DNA from: Agrobacterium genomosp. 13 str. CFBP 6927
GTDB lineage: Bacteria > Pseudomonadota > Alphaproteobacteria > Rhizobiales > Rhizobiaceae
Length of the DNA stretch: 64,000 bases
Assembly (NCBI GenBank): GCA_900012615.1
Contig: LT009757.1
Location: forward strand, 2,108,174-2,172,173
Reading direction: 5' to 3'
The notes beneath the pieces are model-generated. The model was not told where the DNA came from. It made no database searches and saw only the letters and a program-made list of their open reading frames with translations. The position numbers were made by a program, and so were the translations under genes. Each line of letters opens with the position of its first letter. The first letter of the stretch is position 1. Positions 8,328 through 19,649 of this stretch are shown piece after piece.

Positions 8328-9206
8328 GTGAAACACCAGCGAAATCTGTTTCCCCGGCCTTCAATCGACACGCCGCCGCGCCGCCGTGGCGTTGCCTTTG
8401 CCACCTTGCCTTTCGCCATCATCATGTCCGGCTGCGCCTCGGTGCCGCTTCAGGAAGGCGGTACATTGTCTTCCTATGCGCAGCTCAGCCCGGCCAAAGG
8501 CAAGTTCACCAAGTCGCGCACCTTCGTGGATGCCAATGGGCTGGCCGCAGTCAAAACCGTGGCCATCATGCCGACCACATTTTCCTTCGCCGCCTCGTCG
8601 AAAATTACGGCCGAGAAGGACCGCACCCTTGTGTCAAATGCGCTGGACCGCGCCATCTGCGTAGCCCTCAGCGATAAATACCGGATTGCCGCCGCCGGCC
8701 AGCCGGCGGACATGACCGTCCGGACGGTGATTACCGATCTGGTGCCGACCGACAAGACAATGGCCGGAGTGTCGACAGCCGTATCGCTCGGCAGCAATCT
8801 CGTCCTGCCGGTCGGCGTGCCGCGTCTGCCCGTCGGTCTCGGTGGCCTGGCCGTCGAGGCGGAAGCGGTGGACAATGGGGGCGTCCAGCGGGCGGCGGCT
8901 GTCTGGTCGAAGGGCGCAAATTCCTTTACCGACAGCGCCCGCGTCTCGGAAATCGGCGATGCCTATGGGCTTGCCTCGGATTTCGCCAATTATTTCTCGC
9001 GCATTCTCGTGACCGGCAAGGTATCCGATGGTCTCGACATTTCCATTCCTTCCGGCCACCGCATGAGGTCGGCATTGGGTGGGCAACCGAAATATGCCGA
9101 ATGCGACGCCTATGGCCGCTCACGCGGTTTGCGGGGCATGGTGGCCGACCAGTTCGGTGCGCCGCCCGATTGGACGGACAGGCAGTCCAAAACGTCGTCG
9201 AGGTAG
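8328..9206 (+). CDS. DUF3313-like lipoprotein
   Basis: About 292 residues. The signal sequence ends in a lipobox-like IIMSGC followed by ASVPLQEGG, so the mature protein is probably a lipoprotein. The body (LSSYAQLSPAKGKFTKSRTFVD; later PADMTVRTVITDLVPT) resembles the DUF3313 family, whose function is unknown. I chose GTG 8328 because CCGGAG lies eight bases upstream; ATG 8307 in the same frame is the alternative and would add seven residues. It follows the histidine kinase by about 107 bases. A copy of the TGCCGCAA octamer found before the response regulator also lies in that gap, so the gene may belong to the same regulon. No enzymatic motif is visible. Confidence 0.75.
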   Translation: MKHQRNLFPRPSIDTPPRRRGVAFATLPFAIIMSGCASVPLQEGGTLSSYAQLSPAKGKFTKSRTFVDANGLAAVKTVAIMPTTFSFAASSKITAEKDRTLVSNALDRAICVALSDKYRIAAAGQPADMTVRTVITDLVPTDKTMAGVSTAVSLGSNLVLPVGVPRLPVGLGGLAVEAEAVDNGGVQRAAAVWSKGANSFTDSARVSEIGDAYGLASDFANYFSRILVTGKVSDGLDISIPSGHRMRSALGGQPKYAECDAYGRSRGLRGMVADQFGAPPDWTDRQSKTSSR

Positions 9207-9252
9207 GATCGGCAATCTCCAAGGCTTGTGAAGGCGGTCGATTCGGCCGCCT

Positions 9253-10161
9253 TCACGGGGACAGCCCCAGTTTCTGCAGGCCGCATTCGCGCACGATCTC
9301 GGCAATGTGGGTAAACTGCGCCGAAAGCGGATTGCTCTTGCGCCACACCATGCCGATGGTTCGCGAGGGCCGCGGTTCCGCCAGCCGGAACACCGAGACG
9401 GTGGATTGCCGGGTTTCCATATCGACCGCCATCTGCGGAATGAGCGTGACGCCGATACCGGCGCCGACCATCTGCACCAGCGTCGAGAGCGAGCTGCCCT
9501 CCATCAGCACACGCGGCGGCGCATTGGTGGTGCTGCAGAAAGACAGCGCCTGATTGCGGAAACAATGGCCTTCCTCCAGCAGCAGCAGGCGCATTTCGCC
9601 AAGTTTGTCGGCGCTCGGCACCGGCATGCCCGCATCTTCCATCGGCCGCACGAGAATGAATTCCTCAGAAAACAGCGGAACCTCTTCGAGCGACGGTTCG
9701 GACACCGGAAGGGCGACGATCGCCATGTCCAGCCGTGCTTCCAGAAGGTCTTCGATGAGCTTCTGCGTCACCGCCTCGCGCGGGCGCGCCTCCAGCCCGG
9801 GATAATGCCGGGTGAGCGTCTTGATGACCTGTGGTAAAAGATAGGGTGCGACGGTTGGAATGACGCCGATGCGCAGGCGGCCGCTGAGAGGACCGTGCCG
9901 CGCCCGCGCCAGATCCTGCAACTCATCCACGGAGCGCAGGATTGAACGGGTACGCTCGGCAAATTCCTCGCCAAGAGCGGTGAGCCTGATCTGCCGGCTG
10001 CCCCGCTCAACCAGCGGCGCGCCGATCAATTCCTCGAGTTCCCGGATCTGCAAGGAAAGTGCCGGCTGGGAAATGGTGCAGGCTTCCGCCGCCCGACCGA
10101 AATGGCCGATCTTGGCCAGGGCGTCGAAATAACGGAGATGTTTCATGGAGAGCGCAATCAT
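9253..10161 (-). CDS. oxyR: LysR-family peroxide sensor OxyR
   Basis: A 302-residue LysR regulator that senses hydrogen peroxide through a reversible disulfide. The N-terminal winged HTH is at MKHLRYFDALAKIGHFGRAA. The redox pair is at C200 and C209 in EEGHCFRNQALSFC, aligning with C199/C208 of E. coli OxyR (GHCLRDQ...FC). It is divergent from the catalase-peroxidase gene katG, the arrangement known for oxyR-katA of A. tumefaciens, where OxyR activates the catalase gene and controls itself. Two in-frame ATGs are five codons apart (10161 and 10146); the first is listed. A dyad that could bind OxyR overlaps the upstream start, which slightly favours the inner start or autorepression. Confidence 0.95.
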   Translation of the reverse strand: MIALSMKHLRYFDALAKIGHFGRAAEACTISQPALSLQIRELEELIGAPLVERGSRQIRLTALGEEFAERTRSILRSVDELQDLARARHGPLSGRLRIGVIPTVAPYLLPQVIKTLTRHYPGLEARPREAVTQKLIEDLLEARLDMAIVALPVSEPSLEEVPLFSEEFILVRPMEDAGMPVPSADKLGEMRLLLLEEGHCFRNQALSFCSTTNAPPRVLMEGSSLSTLVQMVGAGIGVTLIPQMAVDMETRQSTVSVFRLAEPRPSRTIGMVWRKSNPLSAQFTHIAEIVRECGLQKLGLSP

Positions 10162-10174
10162 AAGCTCAGCATAT
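10160..10174. promoter_or_regulatory. LysR-type dyad in the oxyR-katG intergenic region
   Basis: The 15-base imperfect palindrome ATAnGCTnAGCnTAT lies at the oxyR end of the divergent promoter region (10162-10375). LysR-type regulators bind T-N11-A dyads of this kind. Assigning it to OxyR is inference; no footprint can be read from sequence, and further OxyR contacts would be expected nearer katG. Confidence 0.4.
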
Positions 10175-10351
10175 CGCAGCCTTTAGAATATACAATTGGA
10201 AATTATGGAACCCGGCTGTTAGTCATCTTCATGACAGAAAGAGGATGTAGCTGTGAAAGATCACCAGCGTCGCTGCACGGTTTCCATCGCGATGACCTGC
10301 CGGGCTCTGGCTCCCACATGCTGCACATGTCGCATTGATTATTTCGTTTAA

Positions 10352-12547
<2,196 letters not shown>

Positions 12548-12573
12548 GCAGAAGCGAAGCAACTGCAATAAAG

Positions 12574-12602
12574 AAAGTCCCTGAGCAATCAGGGACTTTT
12601 TA
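12574..12602 (+). terminator. Rho-independent terminator of katG
   Basis: A perfect 11-base-pair stem, AAAGTCCCTGA (12574-12584) against TCAGGGACTTT (12589-12599), closes a GCAA tetraloop and runs into a T-rich tail. It starts 26 bases after the katG stop codon. Confidence 0.9.
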
Positions 12603-12637
12603 CTTTTGTGAACACCTTTCCCGCCGTTCTAGTCGTC

Positions 12638-12660
12638 ATCCTCGGGCTTGACCCAAGGAT
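12638..12660. repeat. Small intergenic palindrome (rhizobial REP-like)
   Basis: ATCCTCGGG and CCCAAGGAT form a nine-base inverted repeat with one mismatch around CTTGA. The core resembles the GTCATCCTCGGGCTTG-type palindromes scattered in Agrobacterium and Rhizobium genomes. The rest of the 12603-12754 gap shows nothing else I can identify. Confidence 0.5.
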
Positions 12661-12754
12661 AACAGCACAGAGCTTCAGGAAGAGGGAAAGCTTTGGACTT
12701 AGGTTGGAACGCATAGGGGCCATTCGGTTGCGGCGAAAGGCCAGCCTCACAAAC

Positions 12755-12931
12755 TCACCTGCGATCGGAGGAAGCAGCCGGCTTGCCCGGTGAAGATTTT
12801 TCGGCTTTCCCCGATGGCGTCTTGCCGCCTTTTTCATTTTCATGCGCATCCGGCCCAGCGACAATGACGCCACGGCCCTGCTCTTCGCGTTTCTTGTCGG
12901 CGAAATCGCCCGGTTCCTTTTTGCCGTTCAT
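12755..12931 (-). CDS. Small hydrophilic hypothetical protein
   Basis: A 58-residue protein, extremely hydrophilic and of low complexity, rich in K, E, G and S (starts MNGKKEPGDFADKKREE and ends with KSSPGKPAASSDRR). No domain is recognised and it is probably disordered. The ATG is preceded by a good ribosome site (GGGAGA, six bases upstream), which is the main reason to call it. A longer reading upstream to 13033 passes through sequence with no ribosome site and is not adopted. It stands alone between katG and an AraC gene. Small proteins of this composition in rhizobia are often stress-related, but nothing here proves that. Confidence 0.55.
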   Translation of the reverse strand: MNGKKEPGDFADKKREEQGRGVIVAGPDAHENEKGGKTPSGKAEKSSPGKPAASSDRR

Positions 12932-13198
12932 AGTGATCTCCCTTTGAGGTGTCGTTCTTCCGAAGATCAACGGATGGCCGGCCTGGAGGTTCCAGGGCTC
13001 AGTTTGCTGCGGGATTGCGCCCCGCTGCAGCAATGTTTTGCATTACAACCATCTTTGCTATTAACATGAATTGATAAGTCATGTTATTGGGGCCTTCGAT
13101 GGAGCTTGCGGCGGCCGTTATCATGGCGCGCATGTCTCCCATATCCCCAACCTCGGCTCGACAACCGGACGGTACCCGCATTGAGTTTCTGGCATTCC

Positions 13199-14074
13199 AT
13201 GACCTGGCACACGGAAGGGATCAGCGTCACTGCGCCGGTTAAATGGCGTCAGCTGGACGGGCTGGTCAGTGCGTTCTGGGAGGCCGAAAGCCAGATGGGG
13301 GCGAAGGGTTATTATCTGGCCGCCGATCCGCGTATCATGATATTTTTCAACGATGTCTCGTCGCGGATAAGGATTTCCAACCGGGACGGCGAGTTGGCGC
13401 AGCATTCCCGACCCATGACGCGTGCGGTCTATGTGCCTGCAGGTGTTCCCATGTGGACGGGCAGCAGTGCCACACACCGGTTTTCGCATCTCAACCTTCA
13501 TATTCATAAAGACCGTCTGCTGCGTTTCCTGTCGCCATCGGTCGGTAGCTCGGCGGCGATGACGGCGTTGCGTCGTCCGGTTGAGATACAGGATATCGGG
13601 TCGGTCGAAACGCTGGCGGGGCTGCTTGTCGATGAGCTGGCCGAGCCCTCGAAACATGCGGTCTATGCGGAAAGCCTTGTCGGCAGCATCGTTGCGGGAT
13701 TGCTGGATATTCCCGGGCCATCGCCGGAGCAGGCAAATGGCAGGTTGACCCAGGCGCAGATGAACAGATTGCTCGCCCGTGTCGAAAAGCGCGGTGATGA
13801 CCGTATGACGGTTGCGGAGATGGCTGACATTGTCGGGCTTTCGGAAAGCTGGTTTGCAACCGTGTTCCGCCAGACAACGGGCAAGACGCCGCTGCAATGG
13901 CAACTGGAACGGCGTATCGACCTTGCCCAGAAACTCTTGCTGGAGGGTGATCTCACCGTGGCCGATATAGCCGCCCAGCTCGGTTTTTCCGATCAGGCCC
14001 ATTTGACCAAGGCCTTCCGCCAGTCCGTGGGCAATACACCCGCTGCCTGGCGGCGCATGCACAGGCTGCTTTGA
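13199..14074 (+). CDS. AraC-family regulator next to siderophore receptor
   Basis: About 291 residues with an N-terminal sensing region of roughly 185 residues and a C-terminal double HTH (VAEMADIVGLSESWFATVFRQ, then VADIAAQLGFSDQAHLTKAFR, ending NTPAAWRRM), the AraC/XylS hallmark. It is convergent with a TonB-dependent siderophore receptor and close to the matching ABC transporter. By analogy with PchR-like regulators it may sense the siderophore and activate that uptake system; this is inferred from position only. The start is uncertain: ATG 13199 (MTWHTEG) is chosen, although its ribosome site is weak. A TTG at 13181 or even 13106 would extend the same frame. Confidence 0.85.
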   Translation: MTWHTEGISVTAPVKWRQLDGLVSAFWEAESQMGAKGYYLAADPRIMIFFNDVSSRIRISNRDGELAQHSRPMTRAVYVPAGVPMWTGSSATHRFSHLNLHIHKDRLLRFLSPSVGSSAAMTALRRPVEIQDIGSVETLAGLLVDELAEPSKHAVYAESLVGSIVAGLLDIPGPSPEQANGRLTQAQMNRLLARVEKRGDDRMTVAEMADIVGLSESWFATVFRQTTGKTPLQWQLERRIDLAQKLLLEGDLTVADIAAQLGFSDQAHLTKAFRQSVGNTPAAWRRMHRLL

Positions 14075-14132
14075 TGGTTGGTGTTGTGCCGTCCATGTTC
14101 AGTGTTTCGGCGCAATTCCACAAGCACGCTCT

Positions 14133-14165
14133 ACATCATCCTCGGGACGAGACCGAGGATGATGT
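14133..14165. terminator. 13-bp palindrome between convergent genes, likely bidirectional terminator
   Basis: ACATCATCCTCGG (14133-14145) and CCGAGGATGATGT (14153-14165) form a perfect 13-base-pair stem with a seven-base loop. It sits midway between the AraC gene and the convergently transcribed receptor gene. The core CATCCTCGG is shared with the palindrome at 12638, so it is probably a dispersed repeat used as a transcription barrier. No strong T-run follows on either strand. Confidence 0.55.
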
Positions 14166-14218
14166 TGAATATTGGGAAAACCATGTAATATCTTGAAAAG
14201 TATTGATAATATCGATGG

Positions 14219-16339
14219 TTACCACGTCTTTCGCAACGTCACGGAAAATGCCCGGCCGGGATTGTAGAAGTCAGCGCCGAACCCGCCATAAGAGACGTGC
14301 TTTTCGTTGAACAGGTTGGAAACGTTTACATCCAGCGAAGCGGTTTCCTGGATCTTGTAGCTGAATGCCGCATCCACGGTCACGCTGCTGCCGGTCGATA
14401 CCTTGTTGGCATTGTCGAAATAATAGGACCCGGTGAAGCGGCCACCCAGACCGAAGCTCATGTCACCGAAATGATCGTTACCGGCGAGCGTGTAATTGAC
14501 CCACAGCGAGGCCTGATGTTCCGGCACGAATTGCGGGCGGTTGCCGACATTGCCGGCGGTGCCGTTCTCGGTGATTTCCGCATTGAGATAGGAATAGGCC
14601 GCCGTCAGGCTCACATTGTCGGTCACTTCCGCCTTGGCCTCCAGATCGAGGCCACGCACACGCACCTCGCCAATGGTTGTCGGCAGGCTGGTGATCGGGC
14701 TGGTGACGGTGATGTTGTTTTTCTTCAGGTCGTAGATCGATGCCGTGAACAAAGCGGGGAAGGCATCCGGCCGGTACTTCACGCCAAGCTCGATCTGTTC
14801 GCCACGCTCGGGCTCGACGGTCAGGCCCGAGGCCGGCACGACGGATTCGGCGTAGCTGATGTAGGGCGCGATTTCGCTGGTGATCTTGTAGGACACGCCG
14901 ATACGCTTGGTCATCTCGCTGATGTCGCCGCTTGCCTTCGTGCCATTCAGCCTGTTGGTCTGATCGGTGTCTATCCAGTCATTGCGAAGGCCGGCGCTGA
15001 CGATCAGCCTGTCGAAGAAGGTCAGGTCCTGCTGAAGATAGAGAGCCCTCGTCTTTTGATCGGTCAGCGAGCTGGCATAGAGCGGCACGGAGGCGGGCGC
15101 ACCGGTATAGACCGGGTTCATCCAGTTGATACTCGGGGCCGAGCCGAAGTAGTTTTTGCTGCCGGATGAGTAATCATTGTAAAAGACGCCGACGAGGCTG
15201 CGGCTCTCGACGCTTTCGAACGTCGTGTCATATTGCAGCCGCGTGTCGATCAGGAAATTCTCGGTTTCGGTGTCGTTGCCGAAAAAGGCGCGGTTGGCGA
15301 TGGTCGAGCCGTTCGTCGGGGTGGACGAGATATAGGCATAACCGAAATCGGTATTGGTCTTGCTGTAGCGCGCGTTTGAACTCAGGGTCAGGCCCGAGCC
15401 GAAATCATGGTCGAACATCACGCTCAGTGAATTGCGGTTGGTGCCGCGATAATTGTAGTCCGGTTCGCCGAAGAAACGGCTCCGGTCGAAATGCGAACCG
15501 ACCGGATGACCGCCGCCGCCTGGAACGCCGTCCTTGTTGAGATGATCGTAAACGACGGTAAGGCTGGTGGCGTCGCTCGGGCGCCATGTCAGGCCACCCA
15601 TGAAGAATTTTTCGTCATCGCGGGAATAGTCATATTCCGCATCGGCATTTCTGAGCTTGCCGGTGAGACGGTAGGACAGCGTGTCGTCGCTGGTGATGTT
15701 GTCGCCGAAATCGAAGCCGGTTTCAGCCCGGCTATAGGAACCGCCGGTCACATAGGCCTCGCCGAAACGGGTGCGTTTCGGCACCTTGGTGGAGTAGTTT
15801 ACCGAACCGCCGGGATCAGAGACACCAAAGGTGGTGGAATTGCCGCCCTTCAGCACTTCCACGCGCTCATAGGCATAGGTCTCTTCGCGCAGCGCGCCGA
15901 AGGGACGGCCGAGCGTCAGCCCGTCGCGATACGTATAGGCGTCAAAACCGCGAATCTTGAAATAATCGAAGCGGTCGTCGGAACCGTAGAAATCCGTGGT
16001 GACACCTGCGGTATATTGCAGGGCTTCTTCCACCGTTTGCACGCCGCGCTGCTGCATTTCCTTGGCGGTGATGACGGAAACGGAGGCCGGCGTATCGAGA
16101 ATATCGGTCGCCATCTTGCTGCCGCTCGTGGTGCGGGTGGCGACGATCGACTTCTGGTCATTGTCGCCGCTTTCGACGGTGATTTTTTCCAGAACAGTGG
16201 TGCTGCCGGTATTGGCCGCTTGCTGCGCCAGCGACCGGCCGGGCACGAGGGCCACAAGCGCCGTGCAGGCAAGAAGGGCCGCTTTCCCGTAGCGCAGTCG
16301 CGCGTTGCTGCGGTTTGCGCCGTTTGTTTCAATGCTCAT
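14219..16339 (-). CDS. TonB-dependent ferric-siderophore receptor
   Basis: Outer-membrane receptor of about 706 residues. A signal peptide (ALLACTALVALVPGRSLAQQ) is followed by a TonB-box-like segment (LEKITVES), the plug domain (TDILDTPASVSVITAKEMQQRG; later FGVSDPGGSVNYSTKVPKR) and a 22-strand barrel ending in an aromatic residue (FSVTLRKTW). Plug motifs match the FhuA/FoxA/ferrichrome-type branch (TIGR01783-like), so a hydroxamate siderophore is a reasonable guess. ATG 16339 (MSIETNG) is chosen; the frame continues upstream to 16402 but adds a non-signal-like extension. It is divergent from the Fe-siderophore ABC operon and convergent with an AraC regulator. The ligand cannot be assigned from sequence. 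Confidence 0.93.
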   Translation of the reverse strand: MSIETNGANRSNARLRYGKAALLACTALVALVPGRSLAQQAANTGSTTVLEKITVESGDNDQKSIVATRTTSGSKMATDILDTPASVSVITAKEMQQRGVQTVEEALQYTAGVTTDFYGSDDRFDYFKIRGFDAYTYRDGLTLGRPFGALREETYAYERVEVLKGGNSTTFGVSDPGGSVNYSTKVPKRTRFGEAYVTGGSYSRAETGFDFGDNITSDDTLSYRLTGKLRNADAEYDYSRDDEKFFMGGLTWRPSDATSLTVVYDHLNKDGVPGGGGHPVGSHFDRSRFFGEPDYNYRGTNRNSLSVMFDHDFGSGLTLSSNARYSKTNTDFGYAYISSTPTNGSTIANRAFFGNDTETENFLIDTRLQYDTTFESVESRSLVGVFYNDYSSGSKNYFGSAPSINWMNPVYTGAPASVPLYASSLTDQKTRALYLQQDLTFFDRLIVSAGLRNDWIDTDQTNRLNGTKASGDISEMTKRIGVSYKITSEIAPYISYAESVVPASGLTVEPERGEQIELGVKYRPDAFPALFTASIYDLKKNNITVTSPITSLPTTIGEVRVRGLDLEAKAEVTDNVSLTAAYSYLNAEITENGTAGNVGNRPQFVPEHQASLWVNYTLAGNDHFGDMSFGLGGRFTGSYYFDNANKVSTGSSVTVDAAFSYKIQETASLDVNVSNLFNEKHVSYGGFGADFYNPGRAFSVTLRKTW

Positions 16340-16561
16340 TGCTAAAATCCAGACGTTGGTGCCCCGATCGCCGCTTCCACGGCCCACTCTTGAAGCGCCC
16401 AATAACTTGAGAAAGTTTGTCCGGTATTGTAACTTTTTGCGGTTTTGTACGAAACCCCGGAAATTTCACCGTTGCCGTGGCGGCTTTTCCTCCCCGGGCT
16501 TGACGCGAACATATGAAGCTGAGAGTTCAAGTCCACTTTTGAACCTTTGAAGGCTTCGCTC

Positions 16562-17572
16562 ATGCTTTTCCTGTTTCGCGGTCTTGTGCCGGCATTTGTG
16601 TTTTTCCTGTCGATGGTTGCGCCGAATCTCCTGGCGGCAGGCGAGACGACGGCCTATCCCATCGTCATCAAACACGCCTTCGGCACGACCACGATTGCCA
16701 GCAAACCGGAGCGCGTGGCGACGGTCGCCTGGGCGAACCACGAGGTTCCGCTGGCGCTCGGCATCGTGCCCGTCGGTTTTGCCGCAGCCAACTTCGGAGA
16801 TGACGATGGCGACGGCCTGCTGCCCTGGGTGGCGAAGCGGCTTGCCGAACTCAAAGCGACAAAGCCCGTGCTGTTTGACGAAGGGGACGGCATTGATTTC
16901 GAGGCCGTGGCGGCAACGCAGCCGGATGTCATCCTCGCCGCCTATTCCGGCCTCAGCCAGTCCGACTACGACACGCTGAGCCAGATCGCCCCGGTGGTTG
17001 CTTATCCCGTCTCCCCCTGGGCGACGGACTGGCGCGAGATGATCCGGCTGAACAGCGCCGGGCTTGGCATGGTTGCGGAAGGCGAGGCGCTCATCACGCG
17101 CATCGAAGGGGAGATCGCTCAGGTGGTCGCGGGGCATCCGCAGCTGAAAGGCAAGTCGGCAATGTTCGTTACCCATCTTGACGCCACCAATCTCAGTGTC
17201 GTCAATTTTTACACCGCCAATGACAGCCGCGTGAAGTTTTTCGCTGATCTGGGGCTCACCTCGCCGAAGAGCGTGGCGGAAGCGACGAAGCCGGGGCAAT
17301 TCGCAGCCGGCGTCAGTGCCGAGCGTGTCGATGCCTTCGACGATGTCGATATTGTCGTCACCTATGGCAGCCAGCCCTTGCTCACGGCGATGCGGGCCGA
17401 TCCGCTTCTCGCCCGCATGCCAGCCGTTGCCAATGACGCTATCGTCATGCTGGGGCGTGATCCGCTCGGGACCGCATCCAACCCCACGCCGCTGTCTATT
17501 TCCTGGGTTTTGAAGGACTATGCCGACCTTCTGGCGGCAGCAGCGGACAAATCATCCGGAAAGGCGCAATGA
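16562..17572 (+). CDS. Fe3+-siderophore ABC transporter, substrate-binding protein
   Basis: A 336-residue periplasmic binding protein of the FecB/FepB cluster (PF01497). The signal peptide is LVPAFVFFLSMVAPNLLAAGE; then comes IVIKHAFGTTTIASKPERVATVAW, the usual first strand of this family, and a single linking helix typical of class III binding proteins. ATG 16562 has GAAGG eight bases upstream. It is the first gene of a four-gene operon; its stop overlaps the first permease by four bases. It captures the siderophore delivered by the divergent TonB receptor. Fur/RirA/Irr control is expected in this clade, but I could not point to a clear iron box in the 222-base promoter region. Confidence 0.92.
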   Translation: MLFLFRGLVPAFVFFLSMVAPNLLAAGETTAYPIVIKHAFGTTTIASKPERVATVAWANHEVPLALGIVPVGFAAANFGDDDGDGLLPWVAKRLAELKATKPVLFDEGDGIDFEAVAATQPDVILAAYSGLSQSDYDTLSQIAPVVAYPVSPWATDWREMIRLNSAGLGMVAEGEALITRIEGEIAQVVAGHPQLKGKSAMFVTHLDATNLSVVNFYTANDSRVKFFADLGLTSPKSVAEATKPGQFAAGVSAERVDAFDDVDIVVTYGSQPLLTAMRADPLLARMPAVANDAIVMLGRDPLGTASNPTPLSISWVLKDYADLLAAAADKSSGKAQ

Positions 17573-18612
17573 CAATGCTGTCGCCTGCCCAAACACCGGT
17601 CCCGCCGCCCGGCGGCCGTTCCAACCGGATGCGCAGCATATGGCTCAGCGTCGTGCTGGCGCTTCTGGCCCTGCTATGTGCGCTTTCGGTTGCGATCGGC
17701 ACGCGTGACGTATCCTTTGCGGATATTACGGCGGCGCTCGCCGGTCGCGTCGAGACGGTGGCGGAAGCCGCCGTAGCGGTTCGCCTGCCACGCACGCTGC
17801 TTGCCGTGCTGGCCGGGGCCGCACTCGGCCTCTCCGGCGCCATCATGCAGGGCGTTACGCGCAATCCGCTTGCCGATCCGGGCATTCTCGGCGTCAATAT
17901 GGGCGCGTCGCTTGCTGTCGTCATCGGCATCGTCTGGTTCGGCATTGCCTCGGCGCAGTCCTTTATCGTCGTTGCAATTGTCGGGGCGGGGGCGTCGGCG
18001 GTTTTCGTTTATGTGGTCGGTTCACTCGGGCGGGGAGGGGCCACACCTCTGAAACTCGCTTTGGCCGGTGCCGCCACCTCGGTCGCCTTTTCGTCGCTTG
18101 TCATTGCCGTCGTGCTGCCGCGCAGCGATATTGCCGGTGGCATCCGGTCCTGGCAGATCGGCGGTGTCGGCGGTGCGACCTTTGAACGGATCGAGACTGT
18201 GCTGCCGTTTCTCGCCGCCGGTTTCGCCATCAGCCTTCTTTCTGCACGCAAGTTGAATTCTCTGGCGCTTGGAGATGAGCTGGCCGCCGGGCTTGGTGAA
18301 AATGTCGCGGTTGCAAGGGCCGTGGCATCCTTTGGGGCGATTCTTCTCTGCGGCGCGGCGACCGCCATTTGCGGGCCGATCGGTTTTGTCGGGCTGGTCG
18401 TCCCGCATCTCTGCCGCCTGCTCGTCGGCGTGGATAATCGCTGGCTTTTGCCGTTTTCCGCGCTTGGTGGTGCCTGCCTGCTGCTTGCGGCCGATATTGT
18501 CGGGCGCATCGTGGCGCGGCCGTCCGAGCTTGATGTCGGCATCGTTACCGCCCTTGTCGGCGGGCCGTTCTTCATCTGGATCGTCAGACGCCAGCGGGTG
18601 CGCGAATTATGA
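17569..18612 (+). CDS. Fe3+-siderophore ABC permease (FecCD family), subunit 1
   Basis: A 347-residue integral membrane protein of the BtuC/FecCD family with about ten hydrophobic segments. Family motifs include RLPRTLLAVLAGAALGLSGAIMQGVTRNPLADPGILG near residues 70-105 and CGPIGFVGLVVPHLCRLLVG near 270. It lacks a signal peptide, as expected. The start overlaps the binding-protein gene by four bases and the stop overlaps the second permease gene by four bases, giving tight coupling. It pairs with the next gene as a permease heterodimer for siderophore import across the inner membrane. An alternative ATG two codons inside (MLSPAQ) is possible. Confidence 0.94.
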   Translation: MTMLSPAQTPVPPPGGRSNRMRSIWLSVVLALLALLCALSVAIGTRDVSFADITAALAGRVETVAEAAVAVRLPRTLLAVLAGAALGLSGAIMQGVTRNPLADPGILGVNMGASLAVVIGIVWFGIASAQSFIVVAIVGAGASAVFVYVVGSLGRGGATPLKLALAGAATSVAFSSLVIAVVLPRSDIAGGIRSWQIGGVGGATFERIETVLPFLAAGFAISLLSARKLNSLALGDELAAGLGENVAVARAVASFGAILLCGAATAICGPIGFVGLVVPHLCRLLVGVDNRWLLPFSALGGACLLLAADIVGRIVARPSELDVGIVTALVGGPFFIWIVRRQRVREL

Positions 18613-19649
18613 CCACGCACGCTCTTGTCATGGAAACACTGGTTTTCAACCGCCAAGCGCGTCAGCGCCGGCGTCGCATCGTCATCATGGCTCTCTCTGC
18701 CCTGTTGATTGCCGCTTTTGCATTGACGCTGATGCTGGGGCAATCCTTCACCCCGCCCGGGGATGTCCTGCGCGTACTTATCGGTGAGGATATTGCCGGT
18801 GTCACTTTCACCGTCGGCCAATTGCGCCTGCCGCGGGCGCTGCTCTCGGTTCTGGCGGGGCTGAGCTTTGGCCTTGGCGGCGTTGCCTTCCAGATCATGC
18901 TGCGCAACCCGCTCGCCAGCCCGGATATTATCGGCATCAGCTCCGGGGCAAGTGTGGCCGCCGTCTTCGCCATCGTCGTCCTGCATCTAAGCGGACCGCT
19001 CGTCTCGGTTTTTGCCGTTGTCGCCGGGCTTGGGGTTGCGCTGCTGGTCTATCTTCTGTCTTTCCGCAACGGTGTGGCGGGCACGCGGCTGATCCTTGTC
19101 GGCATTGGTGTTTCCGCGATGCTTGAAAGTTTCATCGCCTATATCCTGTCTGTCGCACCGGCATGGACGTTGCAGGAAGCGATGCGCTGGCTGACGGGCA
19201 GCGTCAACGGTGCGAAACTTGCCCAGACGCTGCCGCTCTTCATCGCGCTCGTCCTCTTTGGCGGTCTGCTCATCAGCCGCGCGCGCGATCTCGAGGCACT
19301 GAGACTGGGTGACGATGCCGCCGCAGCTCTCGGTGTGCGGGTGGGGCGAACGCGCATCATCGTCATCATCGCCGCCGTGGGCATGATCGCCTTTGCTACA
19401 GCGGTATCGGGTCCCATCGCTTTCGTCGCATTTCTGTCGGGGCCGATTGCCGCGCGTATCGTCGGCAGCAACGGGTCTCTGCTCATTCCGGCAGCGCTGG
19501 TTGGCGCGGTGCTGGTGCTGGTGGGCGATTATTGCGGCCAATTCCTGTTGCCGGGCCGTTACCCGGTCGGGGTCGTGACCGGTGCTCTCGGCGCGCCCTA
19601 TCTGATTTACCTTATCGTGCGGGTCAACCGCAGCGGAGGCTCCTTATGA
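18609..19649 (+). CDS. Fe3+-siderophore ABC permease (FecCD family), subunit 2
   Basis: A 346-residue partner of the preceding permease and of the same FecCD family. It shows the family segments RLPRALLSVLAGLSFGLGG, then NPLASPDIIGISSGAS, and AVSGPIAFVAFLSGPIAARIVG. Four-base overlaps at both ends place it firmly in the operon. The hydrophilic N-terminus (MTTHALVMETLVFNRQARQRRRR) is longer than usual. Sequence divergence between the two permeases is normal for FecC/FecD and FepD/FepG pairs. Confidence 0.94.
   Translation: MTTHALVMETLVFNRQARQRRRRIVIMALSALLIAAFALTLMLGQSFTPPGDVLRVLIGEDIAGVTFTVGQLRLPRALLSVLAGLSFGLGGVAFQIMLRNPLASPDIIGISSGASVAAVFAIVVLHLSGPLVSVFAVVAGLGVALLVYLLSFRNGVAGTRLILVGIGVSAMLESFIAYILSVAPAWTLQEAMRWLTGSVNGAKLAQTLPLFIALVLFGGLLISRARDLEALRLGDDAAAALGVRVGRTRIIVIIAAVGMIAFATAVSGPIAFVAFLSGPIAARIVGSNGSLLIPAALVGAVLVLVGDYCGQFLLPGRYPVGVVTGALGAPYLIYLIVRVNRSGGSL

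Noticed and set aside
13106..13198. Upstream extension of the AraC gene from a TTG
   Set aside because: The added residues look like random sequence and have no ribosome site.
16340..16561. Iron-regulator (Fur/RirA/Irr) box between the siderophore receptor and ABC operon
   Set aside because: Regulation is likely, but no sequence matched a box well enough; AACTTGAGAAAGTT is only a short dyad.
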